A stretch of 64,000 nt of DNA from an uncultured Pelagibacteraceae bacterium (GCA_902598425.1 CACKBK010000001.1:46229-110228), one strand, 5' to 3'. Positions 9,310-17,323 are shown, counted from the first letter of the stretch. The notes: generated by a model from the sequence alone, not told the origin. Made by a program: numbers and translations.

Positions 9310-10436
9310 TCTCTTTCAAGACACATAGCTATACCCATTCCTCCTCCAATACAAAGAGTAGCTAAACCTTTTTTTGAACTTCTTCTTTTCATCTCATGAA
9401 GCAAGGTTACTACTATTCTACAGCCAGATGCTCCAATTGGATGTCCTAAAGCAATTGCACCTCCATTTACGTTAACAATATTTTCAGGTATTTTTAATTC
9501 TTTAATTACGGCTAAACTCTGCGCAGCAAATGCCTCGTTTGACTCAATTAAATCTAAATCGTTGATTTTCCAATTCGCAATCTCAAGAGCTTTTTTTGAT
9601 GCAGGAATTGGACCAGATCCCATGAGGGCTGGATCTACACCACAGGATGCCCATGAAACAATTTTACCAAGTGGTTCTAGATCTCTTTTTTCAGACTCGT
9701 TTCTTTTCATAATTAAAACTCCTGCCGCTCCATCATTTACACCTGAAGAATTACCAGGGGTTACTGTTCCATCTTTCTTAAATACTGGTTTAAGCTTAGT
9801 TAAATCTTGAAAAGTTATATTCGCTCTAGGATGTTCATCTTTAAAAGATTTATAACTTTCATTTTTAATAATCTCATCTTCAAACTTTTTTTTTTTAATA
9901 GCGTCTTGCACTTTTGATTGAGAATTTAATGCAAAATTGTCTTGCTCATCCCTTGTGATATTCCATTTTTCAGCAACATTCTCAGCTGTAACTCCCATAT
10001 GATAATTATTAAATGCATCAATTAAACCATCTTTCATCATTAATTCCTTGTTACATCTAGACATGCTTTCTTGGCCACCAGCTATTATTACTTTTGATGT
10101 ATCTAGTAATAAGGATTGATAGGCTAAGACTATTGCTCTTAGACCAGATCCACAAACCTGATTTACTATATAGGAAATTTTATCATATGGAATTTTTGCT
10201 CCTATCGCAGCTTGTCTTGCTGGATTCTGTCCAACATTACTACTCAAAACTTGACCCAGAATAACCTCGTCAATCTCGTCTGGCTTTATAGATGTTTGCT
10301 TTAAAATATCTGCAATAACAATCTTTCCTAAATCATGGGCTTCTTTATTTCCCCACATTCCATTAAATTTTCCTATTGCTGTTCTAGTGGCATTTACAAT
10401 AACAACATCTTGAGAAGATTTTTGCATAAGAAACAA
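9306..10436 (-). CDS. Acetyl-CoA C-acetyltransferase (thiolase)
   Basis: A thiolase of 376 residues that condenses or cleaves acetoacetyl-CoA-type substrates. The nucleophilic cysteine is in VNQVCGSGLRAI at about residue 93. The catalytic His is in GGAIALGHPIGASGCR and the second catalytic Cys in LCIGGGMGIAMCLE at the C-terminus. SNEAFAAQ, conserved in the family, is also present. The N-terminus VVIVNATRTAIGKFNG is typical; a second Met three codons into the frame (MQKSS) could be the true start. Sequence alone does not separate a biosynthetic acetoacetyl-CoA thiolase from a degradative one. It is transcribed toward aceE. Confidence 0.92.
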   Translation of the reverse strand: MFLMQKSSQDVVIVNATRTAIGKFNGMWGNKEAHDLGKIVIADILKQTSIKPDEIDEVILGQVLSSNVGQNPARQAAIGAKIPYDKISYIVNQVCGSGLRAIVLAYQSLLLDTSKVIIAGGQESMSRCNKELMMKDGLIDAFNNYHMGVTAENVAEKWNITRDEQDNFALNSQSKVQDAIKKKKFEDEIIKNESYKSFKDEHPRANITFQDLTKLKPVFKKDGTVTPGNSSGVNDGAAGVLIMKRNESEKRDLEPLGKIVSWASCGVDPALMGSGPIPASKKALEIANWKINDLDLIESNEAFAAQSLAVIKELKIPENIVNVNGGAIALGHPIGASGCRIVVTLLHEMKRRSSKKGLATLCIGGGMGIAMCLERD

Positions 10437-10443
10437 TTATTAT

Positions 10444-10474
10444 TTGATTTAAAATTACCTTAATAAATTATAAA
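10444..10474 (+). promoter_or_regulatory. Possible promoter for tRNA-Arg
   Basis: A TTGATT (10444-10449) and a TATAAA (10469-10474) separated by 19 bases lie 26 bases before the tRNA. The spacing is longer than the 17-base optimum, and in such AT-rich sequence the match could be chance. Confidence 0.35.
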
Positions 10475-10499
10475 TATATAGTAAAAAAAATTTAAATTT

Positions 10500-10576
10500 G
10501 CGCCTGTAGCTCAACTGGATAGAGCGCTTGGCTACGGACCAGGAGGTTCTGGGTTCGACTCCTAGCAGGCGCACCA
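10500..10576 (+). tRNA. tRNA-Arg (anticodon ACG)
   Basis: A complete cloverleaf can be drawn. The acceptor stem GCGCCTG pairs with CAGGCGC, the D stem is GCTC/GAGC, and the anticodon stem CTTGG/CCAGG encloses loop CTACGGA with anticodon ACG at 10534-10536. The T stem CTGGG/CCTAG has loop TTCGACT. The 3' CCA is encoded. A34 is expected to be deaminated to inosine by TadA, so that it reads CGU, CGC and CGA. It precedes a small ORF and a thioesterase on the same strand. Confidence 0.97.
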
Positions 10577-10591
10577 ATTATTAAGGAGATT

Positions 10592-10675
10592 ATGAAAGTA
10601 TCTTTACAAAAATCCGTAGTTCTTTTCTTTTCAATTGTGTTTATAATATTAATTATTTTAACAATATTTCTATAA
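10592..10675 (+). CDS. Single-pass membrane mini-protein, 27 residues
   Basis: This frame starts MKVSLQKSVVLFFS and continues as an unbroken hydrophobic stretch ending ILTIFL, so nearly the whole protein is one transmembrane helix with a positive N-terminus. Its start follows a near-perfect ribosome binding site (AAGGAG at 10584-10589), which is stronger than that of most neighbours. It begins 15 bases after the tRNA-Arg CCA and ends 8 bases before the thioesterase start. I do not recognise a family. It could be a genuine small membrane protein or a translated leader of the thioesterase. Confidence 0.6.
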   Translation: MKVSLQKSVVLFFSIVFIILIILTIFL

Positions 10676-10683
10676 ATTTTATT

Positions 10684-11085
10684 ATGACTATAAAATTTGA
10701 ACAACTAAGTTCTGCCTCAGGCTTTATGAAGCATAACGGAGGTCTTTTATTTAGAACAATTTCAGAAGATCAATATGAATTTAAAACAATCGTGACAGAA
10801 AATCATCTGAATAGAGTAAAAATAACTCATGGAGGTTATATAGCTTCAATAATAGATGCAGGACTTGGGACTGCAGCTAGTAGATGTGCGGGCAATGTCC
10901 CATGTGTTACAATATCTTTAGACATAAAATATATTGCACCATCAAAGGAAGGAGACGAAATTATTGGCTTTACAAAAATTTTAAAAAAAACTAAGACCAT
11001 GGTTTTTCTTACATGTGATTTAAAATGTAATGATAAGATTATTGCTAATGCTTCGGGGGTTTGGAAAATTTATAAAAATAAATAG
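10684..11085 (+). CDS. PaaI-family hotdog-fold thioesterase
   Basis: A 133-residue protein of the hotdog-fold acyl-CoA thioesterase group. The signature HGGYIASIIDAGLGTAAS (residues ~56-73) gives the usual HGG and catalytic acidic residue on the central helix. The strands ISLDIKYIAPSKEGD and GVWKIY follow in family order. Members hydrolyse acyl- or aryl-CoA esters, often relieving trapped CoA. The substrate is not predictable here. It lies downstream of the tRNA and the 27-residue peptide, and a weak hairpin follows its stop. Confidence 0.85.
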   Translation: MTIKFEQLSSASGFMKHNGGLLFRTISEDQYEFKTIVTENHLNRVKITHGGYIASIIDAGLGTAASRCAGNVPCVTISLDIKYIAPSKEGDEIIGFTKILKKTKTMVFLTCDLKCNDKIIANASGVWKIYKNK

Positions 11086-11113
11086 AAATGAGAACTTTTA
11101 GATCAATGATTCG

Positions 11114-11135
11114 GACTAGTTTTAGTCTATTTTTG
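11114..11135 (+). terminator. Weak terminator-like hairpin
   Basis: GACTA (11114-11118) and TAGTC (11123-11127) form a five-pair stem with a GTTT loop, followed by TATTTTTG. It lies 28 bases after the thioesterase stop and before the helicase operon. The stem is short, so the call is tentative. Confidence 0.3.
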
Positions 11136-11191
11136 TTCTATACACACAACAATATATAGTATTAAATTTTAATAAGACACAAATAGTAGAA

Positions 11192-13660
11192 ATGAAAAAA
11201 AACAAATTAGTTGCTGTTCTTGGTCCTACAAATACAGGAAAAACCTATCTTGCAATTGAAACTATGCTCTCATTCGAAACCGGGATGATTGGTTTTCCAT
11301 TAAGATTGTTAGCTAGAGAGGTATATGACAAAGTAATTAAAAAAGTAGATCCTAGTAAAGTGGCTTTAATAACAGGTGAAGAAAAGATCATACCAATTAA
11401 CGCAAAATATTATTTATGCACAGTGGAGTCGATGCCAATCGATAAAAACTTAGAATTTGTTGGGATTGATGAAATTCAAATGTGTACTGATCATGAGAGA
11501 GGTCATATTTTTACTGATAGATTGTTAAATCTTAGAGGTGATAAAACAACTATGTTTATGGGATCATATTCCATGAAAAATATCATAAAAAAATTAGATG
11601 AGGATGTAGAATTTATTGATAGAAAGAGACTTTCAAAATTAACTTTTTCAGGTCATAAAAAAATTTCAAGAATTGAGAGAAAGAGTGCAATTATTGCTTT
11701 TTCTGCTGAAGAGGTTTATGCAATCGCAGAGCTAATAAGAAGGCAAAAGGGTGGAGCTGCTATAGTTATGGGATCTCTAAGCCCAAAGACGAGAAATTCG
11801 CAAGTTGAACTTTATCAATCTGGAGATGTTGATTTTTTAGTTGCAACAGATGCAATAGGTATGGGTATTAATATGGATTTAGATAATGTTTATTTTTCTA
11901 ATCTTAAAAAATTTGATGGAAGAAAAATGAGAAGGTTAAACCTTGCGGAAATTGGCCAAATCGCTGGGAGAGCAGGACGGTACTTAAATGATGGATTGTT
12001 TGGAATAACTGGCGATTGTGGAGAAATTAGTGCTGAGGAAGTTGAGCTACTTGAAAATCATAAGTTTAATGAAATTCATACATTATACTGGCGTAATCCA
12101 AATTTAAATTTCAAGAATGGTAACGAATTAATAAAGTCTTTGGATGAAAGACCAAATAAGAGTTGGTTAAAAAGAATTTATGAATGTGAGGACGAGAAGG
12201 TACTTAAAACAATACTTAAAGATACTGAAAATCTCACAATTTTTAATGATGAAAATGAACTAAAGTTACTTTGGGAATGTTGCCAAATACCAGATTTTGC
12301 AAAAAAAAGTTATGGTAATCATTTAGAGGTTGTTGGAAAAGTTTTTAATTTTTTGAGAGAAAAACCAGGTAGAATTTCAAATCTTTTCATGAAACAACAA
12401 CTTTCCCATCTAGATAAACTAGATGGCAATGTTGACTCAATATCTAACAGAATAGCAAATGTCAGAACTTGGTCATATATTTCAAATAAAATTAATTGGG
12501 TAGATAATCAAGATTACTGGATAGAGAGAACAAAAAATTTGGAAGATAAACTATCAGATAGATTGCACGAAGAGTTAACAAAAAGTTTTATAGATAAAAG
12601 AGCTAGTGTTTTAGCAAGAGGTTTAAAACAGGATATTTCTTTTGATACAAAAATATTAAGTGACGAAAAGGTAATGATTAATAATCAATACATTGGTCAA
12701 TTGAAGGGATTGAAACTTGAATTAGATTATAAAATTGGGGCACTGGATACTGATATAAAATCATTGAAGAAAGCTGCAAGACAAAACGTTAGCCCAGAAA
12801 TTTTAAAGAGAATAGATCAAATTATCAAGACTGGATTACTAGATTTAAGAAATGATTTTAAAATTTACTGGAATAATTCTCCTATAGCAAAACTATCTCA
12901 AGGTAGAGATTATTTAAATCCTGAAATTAATTTAATCATAGATGATATGATAGAAAATGAAGATCAAATAAAACTACTTGAATACTTAAACTCCTGGATA
13001 AACAATAAAATTAATCAAGAATTAAAAAATTTACTTGATCTAAAAAATATTAACGAAAAAAATTCTTCTATCAGAGCATTAGCATATCAAATTTATGAGA
13101 ATAATGGTGTTGTAAAAAGAGATGATGTTAGAAATTTTTTAAAATTTTTAAAGCAAGATGAAAGAAAAATATTAAGAAAGTTAGGTGTAAAATTTGGAAG
13201 ATACCATGTTTTTGTTCAAAACTTATTCAAACCTAACGTTGTAACATTAAGAATTTTATTGTGGAAAAACTTTCAACAAAAAAATTTTGACCTAGATCCA
13301 CCTAAATTCGGCTTGAATTTTTTTGAAAGCGACAAGAATATTGACAGAAACTTTATGTTAATTTGTGGATTTGAAAAATTTGATAAGTTTTTTGTTAGAA
13401 TAGATATTTTGGAAAGACTTTTTTTAAAGATTATTGATAATGAAAAAGAAATAAAATTGGTTGCTGAAATGCTCAATCTCCTCGGATGTAGTAAAGAAAG
13501 TTTCGTTAAATTAATCAATAAAATGGGTTATAAAACCTTTGATAAGAATAATGAGACTTTTTTTAAATATTTACCTAAAAGGGGCAAAAATGTAAATGTA
13601 CCTTCGAGAAAAAATAAAGATAATCCTTTTAGTATCTTAAGTGAAATAAACTTTAAATGA
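11192..13660 (+). CDS. Suv3-like ATP-dependent RNA helicase
   Basis: An 822-residue superfamily 2 helicase resembling mitochondrial SUV3 and its alphaproteobacterial counterparts. The Walker A motif is GPTNTGKTYLAIE (residues ~11-23) and the Walker B/DEXH-type motif is VGIDEIQMCTDHERGH near residue 95. Motif V is FLVATDAIGMGINMDLDN and motif VI is EIGQIAGRAGRYL. The mitochondrial enzyme unwinds RNA in the degradosome with PNPase; a bacterial role in RNA turnover is inferred only. The long C-terminal half (~350-822) is Lys/Asp/Asn-rich and less conserved. Its stop overlaps the next start in an ATGA, so it heads an operon with the TerB-like protein, ferredoxin and CarD. Confidence 0.88.
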   Translation: MKKNKLVAVLGPTNTGKTYLAIETMLSFETGMIGFPLRLLAREVYDKVIKKVDPSKVALITGEEKIIPINAKYYLCTVESMPIDKNLEFVGIDEIQMCTDHERGHIFTDRLLNLRGDKTTMFMGSYSMKNIIKKLDEDVEFIDRKRLSKLTFSGHKKISRIERKSAIIAFSAEEVYAIAELIRRQKGGAAIVMGSLSPKTRNSQVELYQSGDVDFLVATDAIGMGINMDLDNVYFSNLKKFDGRKMRRLNLAEIGQIAGRAGRYLNDGLFGITGDCGEISAEEVELLENHKFNEIHTLYWRNPNLNFKNGNELIKSLDERPNKSWLKRIYECEDEKVLKTILKDTENLTIFNDENELKLLWECCQIPDFAKKSYGNHLEVVGKVFNFLREKPGRISNLFMKQQLSHLDKLDGNVDSISNRIANVRTWSYISNKINWVDNQDYWIERTKNLEDKLSDRLHEELTKSFIDKRASVLARGLKQDISFDTKILSDEKVMINNQYIGQLKGLKLELDYKIGALDTDIKSLKKAARQNVSPEILKRIDQIIKTGLLDLRNDFKIYWNNSPIAKLSQGRDYLNPEINLIIDDMIENEDQIKLLEYLNSWINNKINQELKNLLDLKNINEKNSSIRALAYQIYENNGVVKRDDVRNFLKFLKQDERKILRKLGVKFGRYHVFVQNLFKPNVVTLRILLWKNFQQKNFDLDPPKFGLNFFESDKNIDRNFMLICGFEKFDKFFVRIDILERLFLKIIDNEKEIKLVAEMLNLLGCSKESFVKLINKMGYKTFDKNNETFFKYLPKRGKNVNVPSRKNKDNPFSILSEINFK

Positions 13661-14085
13661 TGTTCGATTTTTTAAAAAAAAAAGAAAAAAAAGCTTCTAA
13701 TGATGATAACAAGTTTATCATGTCTGCAGCATTATTAATACATGCAGCAAAAATTGATCAAAATTTTACTGAAAAAGAGAAAACGATAATTAAGAAAACT
13801 TTATTGGAAATAGGTGCAAAGGAACAAGAATTAGAAAATATATACAATGAAGCAGAGAAAATTGAAAATAATTCAAACCAAATTCTTGATTTTACAAGGG
13901 AGATTAAAAATTTAGACGAGGAATTTAAGGTAAAAATTACTGAGTCTTTATGGAGTATTATATATTCTGATGGTTTGTCTGATATGTATGAAGATAACTT
14001 TATGAGAAGACTTACAGGTCTGCTCTATTTAGATAAAAAAATAGTTGGAGATATCAAAGAGAGAATAAAAAATAAAAATAAATGA
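13657..14085 (+). CDS. TerB-like domain protein
   Basis: A 142-residue, mostly helical, acidic/basic protein. After a lysine-rich start, ~25-135 resemble the TerB/DjlA N-terminal fold: [18 protein letters not shown] followed by the acidic [20 protein letters not shown], which gives the two Asp/Glu-rich metal-binding-type helices. The family is linked to metal or membrane stress but the function is not established. Both ends overlap neighbours by ATGA (helicase stop, ferredoxin start), so it is tightly coupled to them. In other alphaproteobacteria I would expect an S4 RNA-binding protein at this position, which is absent here. Confidence 0.75.
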   Translation: MMFDFLKKKEKKASNDDNKFIMSAALLIHAAKIDQNFTEKEKTIIKKTLLEIGAKEQELENIYNEAEKIENNSNQILDFTREIKNLDEEFKVKITESLWSIIYSDGLSDMYEDNFMRRLTGLLYLDKKIVGDIKERIKNKNK

Positions 14086-14408
14086 CGTATTTAGTTAACG
14101 AGAAATGTATAAAATGTAAATTAATGGACTGTGTTGATGTATGTCCGGTTGATTGTTTTTACGAGGGAAAAAATATGCTTGTAATTAAGCCTGATGAGTG
14201 TATAGATTGTGGCGTTTGCGAGCCAGAGTGTCCTGTCGATGCTATTGTTCCAGATACTGCTGAAGGAAGTGAGAAGTGGCTGGAAATGAATACTAAGTAC
14301 TCGGAAATTTGGCCAAACATAAGTGAAAAAAAAGATCCGCCGGCGGATCACAAAAAGTACGAGAATGAAGAAGATAAATTTAAAAAATATTTTAAAGAAA
14401 ACCTTTAA
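14082..14408 (+). CDS. fdxA: Ferredoxin, FdxA-type
   Basis: A 108-residue ferredoxin for low-potential electron transfer in the cytoplasm. Cysteines appear as [18 protein letters not shown] near the N-terminus and [16 protein letters not shown] around residue 45, the arrangement of FdxA-type 3Fe-4S/4Fe-4S ferredoxins. The C-terminal tail ([16 protein letters not shown]) matches the family extension. The start overlaps the TerB-like stop. Its last ~44 bases (or 86, if a GTG start is used) also encode the beginning of CarD in another frame. A 16-base perfect GC-rich palindrome lies in its 3' part. Confidence 0.92.
   Translation: MTYLVNEKCIKCKLMDCVDVCPVDCFYEGKNMLVIKPDECIDCGVCEPECPVDAIVPDTAEGSEKWLEMNTKYSEIWPNISEKKDPPADHKKYENEEDKFKKYFKENL
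14334..14349. repeat. 16-base perfect GC-rich palindrome inside fdxA
   Basis: GATCCGCCGGCGGATC is self-complementary over all 16 bases and stands out as almost the only GC-rich block in the surrounding AT-rich operon. It lies in the fdxA 3' end, 15 bases before the likely CarD ATG. It could bind a dimeric protein or form an RNA hairpin near the CarD start. It also simply encodes Asp-Pro-Pro-Ala-Asp in FdxA. Confidence 0.6.
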
Positions 14409-15207
14409 AAAAAAAGTAGTCAAAAAGAAATCAACTAAAGTTAAAAAAGTAAAAAAAGTTTTAGTTAAAAAAACTAAAAGTTCTATAAAAGTTAAAAAAT
14501 TAAAAAATCTCAAAAAAAAAAATATAGCTAAGATTAAAGAACCTGAGAAGAATGTAAGTTTAAGAATTTCAAAACAAAATGAATTAAAACCAGAGATCAA
14601 AAAAATTAAAAAACAAGAAACAGAAAAAAAAGTATTCAAACCAAAAGATTATGTAGTTTACCCTAAGCATGGAGTTGGACAGATTTTATCAATTAGTGCT
14701 AAAACTATCGGTGGCATTGAGGTACAATGCTATGACATCAAATTTGAAAAGGATAAGGCTGTTGGGCTTTTACCAATAAATAAGCAATCATTTTTAAGGC
14801 CGCTGTCTACTATCAACCAGGTTAATAAATGTATATCTATTTTAAAAAGTAAGCCCAAAATAAAGAGATCTATGTGGAGTAGAAGAGCACAAGAATATGA
14901 GCAAAAGATTACATCAGGAAAAATCTATGAATTGGCTGAGGTTGTGAGAGATTTAAATAAGGGTGATGATATAATGGTAGATCAATCATATAGTGAAAGA
15001 CAACTTTTTGAAAAAGCTTATGAAAGAATGTCTTCTGAATTTCAAATAATATTAAATATTTCTTCAGAGGAAACGCAGAAAAAATTAAATAAAGCACTTA
15101 AAAGAAATTTAGAAAGTCAAACGCCGAAAATTGAAACTAAGCAAGCAGTTCCAACTGAAAGTACTGATAGTGATGATGTTTCGGTGGTAGAGGAAGAACA
15201 AGAATAA
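14365..15207 (+). CDS. CarD/CdnL-family transcription factor with lysine-rich tail
   Basis: CarD-type proteins bind the RNA polymerase beta subunit and stabilise the open promoter complex, notably at rRNA promoters. The CarD/TRCF-like RNAP-interaction domain begins at [16 protein letters not shown], about residue 92 from the ATG at 14365. A helical DNA-binding region ([16 protein letters not shown], then [23 protein letters not shown] in two halves) follows, then an acidic tail ending EEEQE. Before the domain is a ~90-residue extension in which 37 of the first 90 residues are Lys. No Met lies inside that stretch, so the start must be this ATG or a GTG at 14323, both inside fdxA. A strong terminator follows. 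Confidence 0.88.
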   Translation: MKKINLKNILKKTFKKKVVKKKSTKVKKVKKVLVKKTKSSIKVKKLKNLKKKNIAKIKEPEKNVSLRISKQNELKPEIKKIKKQETEKKVFKPKDYVVYPKHGVGQILSISAKTIGGIEVQCYDIKFEKDKAVGLLPINKQSFLRPLSTINQVNKCISILKSKPKIKRSMWSRRAQEYEQKITSGKIYELAEVVRDLNKGDDIMVDQSYSERQLFEKAYERMSSEFQIILNISSEETQKKLNKALKRNLESQTPKIETKQAVPTESTDSDDVSVVEEEQE

Positions 15208-15210
15208 AAA

Positions 15211-15249
15211 AAAACGCTTCTCACACAAAAGTTATGAGAAGCGTTTTTA
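15211..15249. terminator. Rho-independent terminator, bidirectional
   Basis: AAAACGCTTCTCA (15211-15223) pairs with TGAGAAGCGTTTT (15235-15247) over 13 bases around an 11-base loop. T-tracts lie on both strands. It ends the helicase-to-CarD operon on the plus strand and, on the minus strand, the small basic gene ending at 15260. Confidence 0.92.
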
Positions 15250-15259
15250 TATAAGAAAA

Positions 15260-15328
15260 CTATCTTCTTCTTCTTTTTTTAGCTTTCTTTTTAGCTTTTT
15301 TCTTAGCTTTTTTTCTTCTTTTAGCCAT
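15260..15328 (-). CDS. Polybasic mini-protein, 22 residues
   Basis: The frame encodes MAKRRKKAKKKAKKKAKK followed by four arginines, so every residue except the start and four alanines is Lys or Arg. The start has a good ribosome binding site (AAAGGGAG, 8 bases upstream), a promoter-like TTGACA further up, and a shared terminator just after its stop. These signals together make a real gene more likely than a chance frame. It resembles histone-H1-like or nucleic-acid-binding tails and echoes the Lys-rich tail of CarD next door. Function is unknown; RNA or DNA binding is inferred from charge only. Confidence 0.65.
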   Translation of the reverse strand: MAKRRKKAKKKAKKKAKKRRRR

Positions 15329-15380
15329 CTTTAGCTCCCTTTTTTTGTTTTGCGAAACAATTGATTCGCTATTAACTTTA

Positions 15381-15409
15381 TTTTTATTTTTTTTATCTAC
15401 ATATGTCAA
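15381..15409 (-). promoter_or_regulatory. Promoter for the polybasic mini-gene
   Basis: On the minus strand TTGACA (15409-15404) matches the -35 consensus exactly. It is followed after 17 bases by TAAAAA (15386-15381), a 4/6 match to -10. The mRNA would start around 15375, about 45 bases before the mini-gene ATG. Confidence 0.55.
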
Positions 15410-15420
15410 ATATATAATGA

Positions 15421-15436
15421 ATTACAAATTTGTAAT
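15421..15436. promoter_or_regulatory. 16-base palindrome upstream of mini-gene promoter
   Basis: ATTACAAATTTGTAAT is a perfect palindrome whose edge is 12 bases upstream of the TTGACA -35 element. Position and symmetry fit an operator or activator site for a dimeric regulator. AT-rich palindromes also occur by chance in this genome. Confidence 0.4.
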
Positions 15437-15492
15437 TTAATTTGTAAAAAATTATTTTTAATTAATTTTTTTATTTAGTTAAATTAATAAGA

Positions 15493-15511
15493 GTTTATGC
15501 GATTAATAAAC
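15493..15511 (-). terminator. Possible weak terminator after acyl-CoA ligase
   Basis: On the minus strand GTTTAT and ATAAAC form a six-pair AT-rich stem around a seven-base loop, 18 bases after the ligase stop, followed by a short T-rich run. It is thermodynamically weak. Confidence 0.3.
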
Positions 15512-15528
15512 GGTTTTTAAATTAGAAT

Positions 15529-17232
15529 TTAATATAAATTTTCAAATTTTTTTTTGTACATGTTAACAATTTTATATCTTTTAAGTTTCAATGTTGGTGT
15601 TAACATTCCATTTTCAATTGAAAATTTTTCGTTAATAACAAAATATTTTTTAATTTTTTCTATTTTTGTTAAGTTTTTATTTATTTTCTCTAATTCTTTT
15701 TCAAAATCTTTATCAAATGTGTGTTTTTTTTCCTCTGTTGGTACAATTAATGCAACTAAAAATGGTTTATTATCTCCATAAACAATAGCTTGATCTACAA
15801 AATCTGAATTTGTAATTTCTGTCTCAACTTTTGATGGAGAAATATTGTCACCACCAGGGGTGATTAAAATATCTTTTTTTCTGTCCGTTATGATTAAATA
15901 ATCGTTTTCAAATTTGCCAATATCTCCTGTGTGTAACCAGCCATCTACTAAAATTTTTTTGGTTTCAATCTCATTGTTCCAATAACCCAACATTACATTT
16001 TCTCCTTTAACTAAAATTTCACCATCTTCGGCTATTTTTACTTGATTTTCATTAAATGGCGGACCTACAGTTTCTACTCTTATGTCATTTAAAGGATTAC
16101 AACTTACCACTGGCGAGGTTTCGGTTAATCCATAACCTTGTAAAGTTGGTAAACCTATGGAATTCAAAAATAATCCTATATCCACATTTAAAGCACCTCC
16201 GCCAGAAACGAATGTTTTTAAAGATCCTCCAAATTGTTTCTTAATTTTTTTTCTAACTAAAACATCTAAAATTTTATTAAAAATATTGTCAATAAATCCA
16301 ATTTTATTTTTTTTTATTTTTTTCAAACCTAAGTCTATTGTTTTTTTTATTAAAATTTTTTTGATACCTTTTGTTTTATTAAAATTTGAATTTATCTTTT
16401 GAAATAGATTTTGATAGAATCTAGGCACTGCTGTCATTATGTGTGGTTTACATTCGTTCATATTTTTAATTAGCTTATCTATACTTTCTGCATAAAAAAT
16501 TTGAGCACCTAGTGAAATTTGTACAAATTGAACTGTATGCTCATATGAGTGCGAAAGAGGCAACCAAGTCAGAAAACGAGTTTTTTCTTGAATTAAAGTT
16601 GAGAGTAAATTTAAAGCTCCTGAGCAATTACTTAATATTCCTCCATGGCTTAACATTACACCTTTTGGATTTCCTTGGGTACCTGATGTATAAATTATAC
16701 AAGCTGGATCTTTCCTTAATAATTCACAACTTGGTAAACTATTATAATCCAAATTAGATTTTTCTAAAATATCATCTAAGTATAAATAATCTTTATTATT
16801 AATTTCTTTGGATTTATCGAAACAGAAAATTTTTTTTATAAAATCCCTCTGACTAATAATTTTTCTTATTTTTTGGTATTGTTCATTATTTGAAAATAAA
16901 ACTATGCTAGGCCTACAATCATCAATAATATATTCATAATCTTTTTCTATATATGTTGTGTACGCTGGCACAGTTATACCATTTGATAACATTATGGATA
17001 AGTCAGATATAAACCACTCTGGCCTATTTTCTGAGATCAATAAGCACCTATCACCTTTTTTAATATATTTTGATATTTCTGAGGAAAGATTGATTATTGC
17101 ATTTTTTGTTTGTTCCCAAGAATAAGTTTTTTCTAAATTTTTTAAACTTGTTAAGAGTATCTCGTCTTTTTTTTGAGATTTAAATTTTTCAAAAAATAGT
17201 TCAACTAAATTATTTGTATTTTTTAATTCCAT
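15529..17232 (-). CDS. Long-chain acyl-CoA synthetase (AMP-binding)
   Basis: A 567-residue adenylate-forming enzyme that activates fatty acids to acyl-CoA through an acyl-AMP intermediate. The P-loop AMP-binding motif is ACIIYTSGTQGNPKGVMLSH (~residue 175). The A5 motif GYGLTETSPVVSCN and the ADP/AMP motif GWLHTGDIGKFENDYLIITD (near 425) follow, then DRKKDILITPGGDNISP. This is the FadD-like/AMP-forming long-chain family found in bacteria and mitochondria. The substrate chain length is not determined. Its ATG lies six bases after the tRNA-Leu CCA on the same strand, leaving no space for a normal ribosome binding site outside the tRNA. Confidence 0.92.
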   Translation of the reverse strand: MELKNTNNLVELFFEKFKSQKKDEILLTSLKNLEKTYSWEQTKNAIINLSSEISKYIKKGDRCLLISENRPEWFISDLSIMLSNGITVPAYTTYIEKDYEYIIDDCRPSIVLFSNNEQYQKIRKIISQRDFIKKIFCFDKSKEINNKDYLYLDDILEKSNLDYNSLPSCELLRKDPACIIYTSGTQGNPKGVMLSHGGILSNCSGALNLLSTLIQEKTRFLTWLPLSHSYEHTVQFVQISLGAQIFYAESIDKLIKNMNECKPHIMTAVPRFYQNLFQKINSNFNKTKGIKKILIKKTIDLGLKKIKKNKIGFIDNIFNKILDVLVRKKIKKQFGGSLKTFVSGGGALNVDIGLFLNSIGLPTLQGYGLTETSPVVSCNPLNDIRVETVGPPFNENQVKIAEDGEILVKGENVMLGYWNNEIETKKILVDGWLHTGDIGKFENDYLIITDRKKDILITPGGDNISPSKVETEITNSDFVDQAIVYGDNKPFLVALIVPTEEKKHTFDKDFEKELEKINKNLTKIEKIKKYFVINEKFSIENGMLTPTLKLKRYKIVNMYKKKFENLY

Positions 17233-17238
17233 TTAACT

Positions 17239-17323
17239 TGGTGGGCGAAGAGAGAATCGAACTCTCACTTCTTGCGAAACACGATTTTGAGTCGTGCGCG
17301 TCTACCAGTTCCGCCATTCGCCC
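17239..17323 (-). tRNA. tRNA-Leu (anticodon CAA)
   Basis: Read on the minus strand, the acceptor stem GGGCGAA pairs with TTCGCCC. The D arm is GGCGGAACTGGTAGACGC. The anticodon stem CACGA/TCGTG encloses CTCAAAA, giving anticodon CAA for UUG. The long variable arm TTTCGCAAGAA and T-loop TTCGATT confirm a class II tRNA-Leu. CCA is encoded at 17239-17241. The acyl-CoA synthetase starts six bases downstream. Confidence 0.97.

Noticed and set aside
11089..11160. 23-codon frame between the thioesterase and the helicase
   Set aside because: No ribosome site and it runs through the weak terminator hairpin; not supported.
14121..14639. 172-codon minus-strand open frame
   Set aside because: It is the antisense of fdxA and the Lys-rich CarD tail (AAA reads as TTT/Phe); no ribosome site and no protein-like composition.
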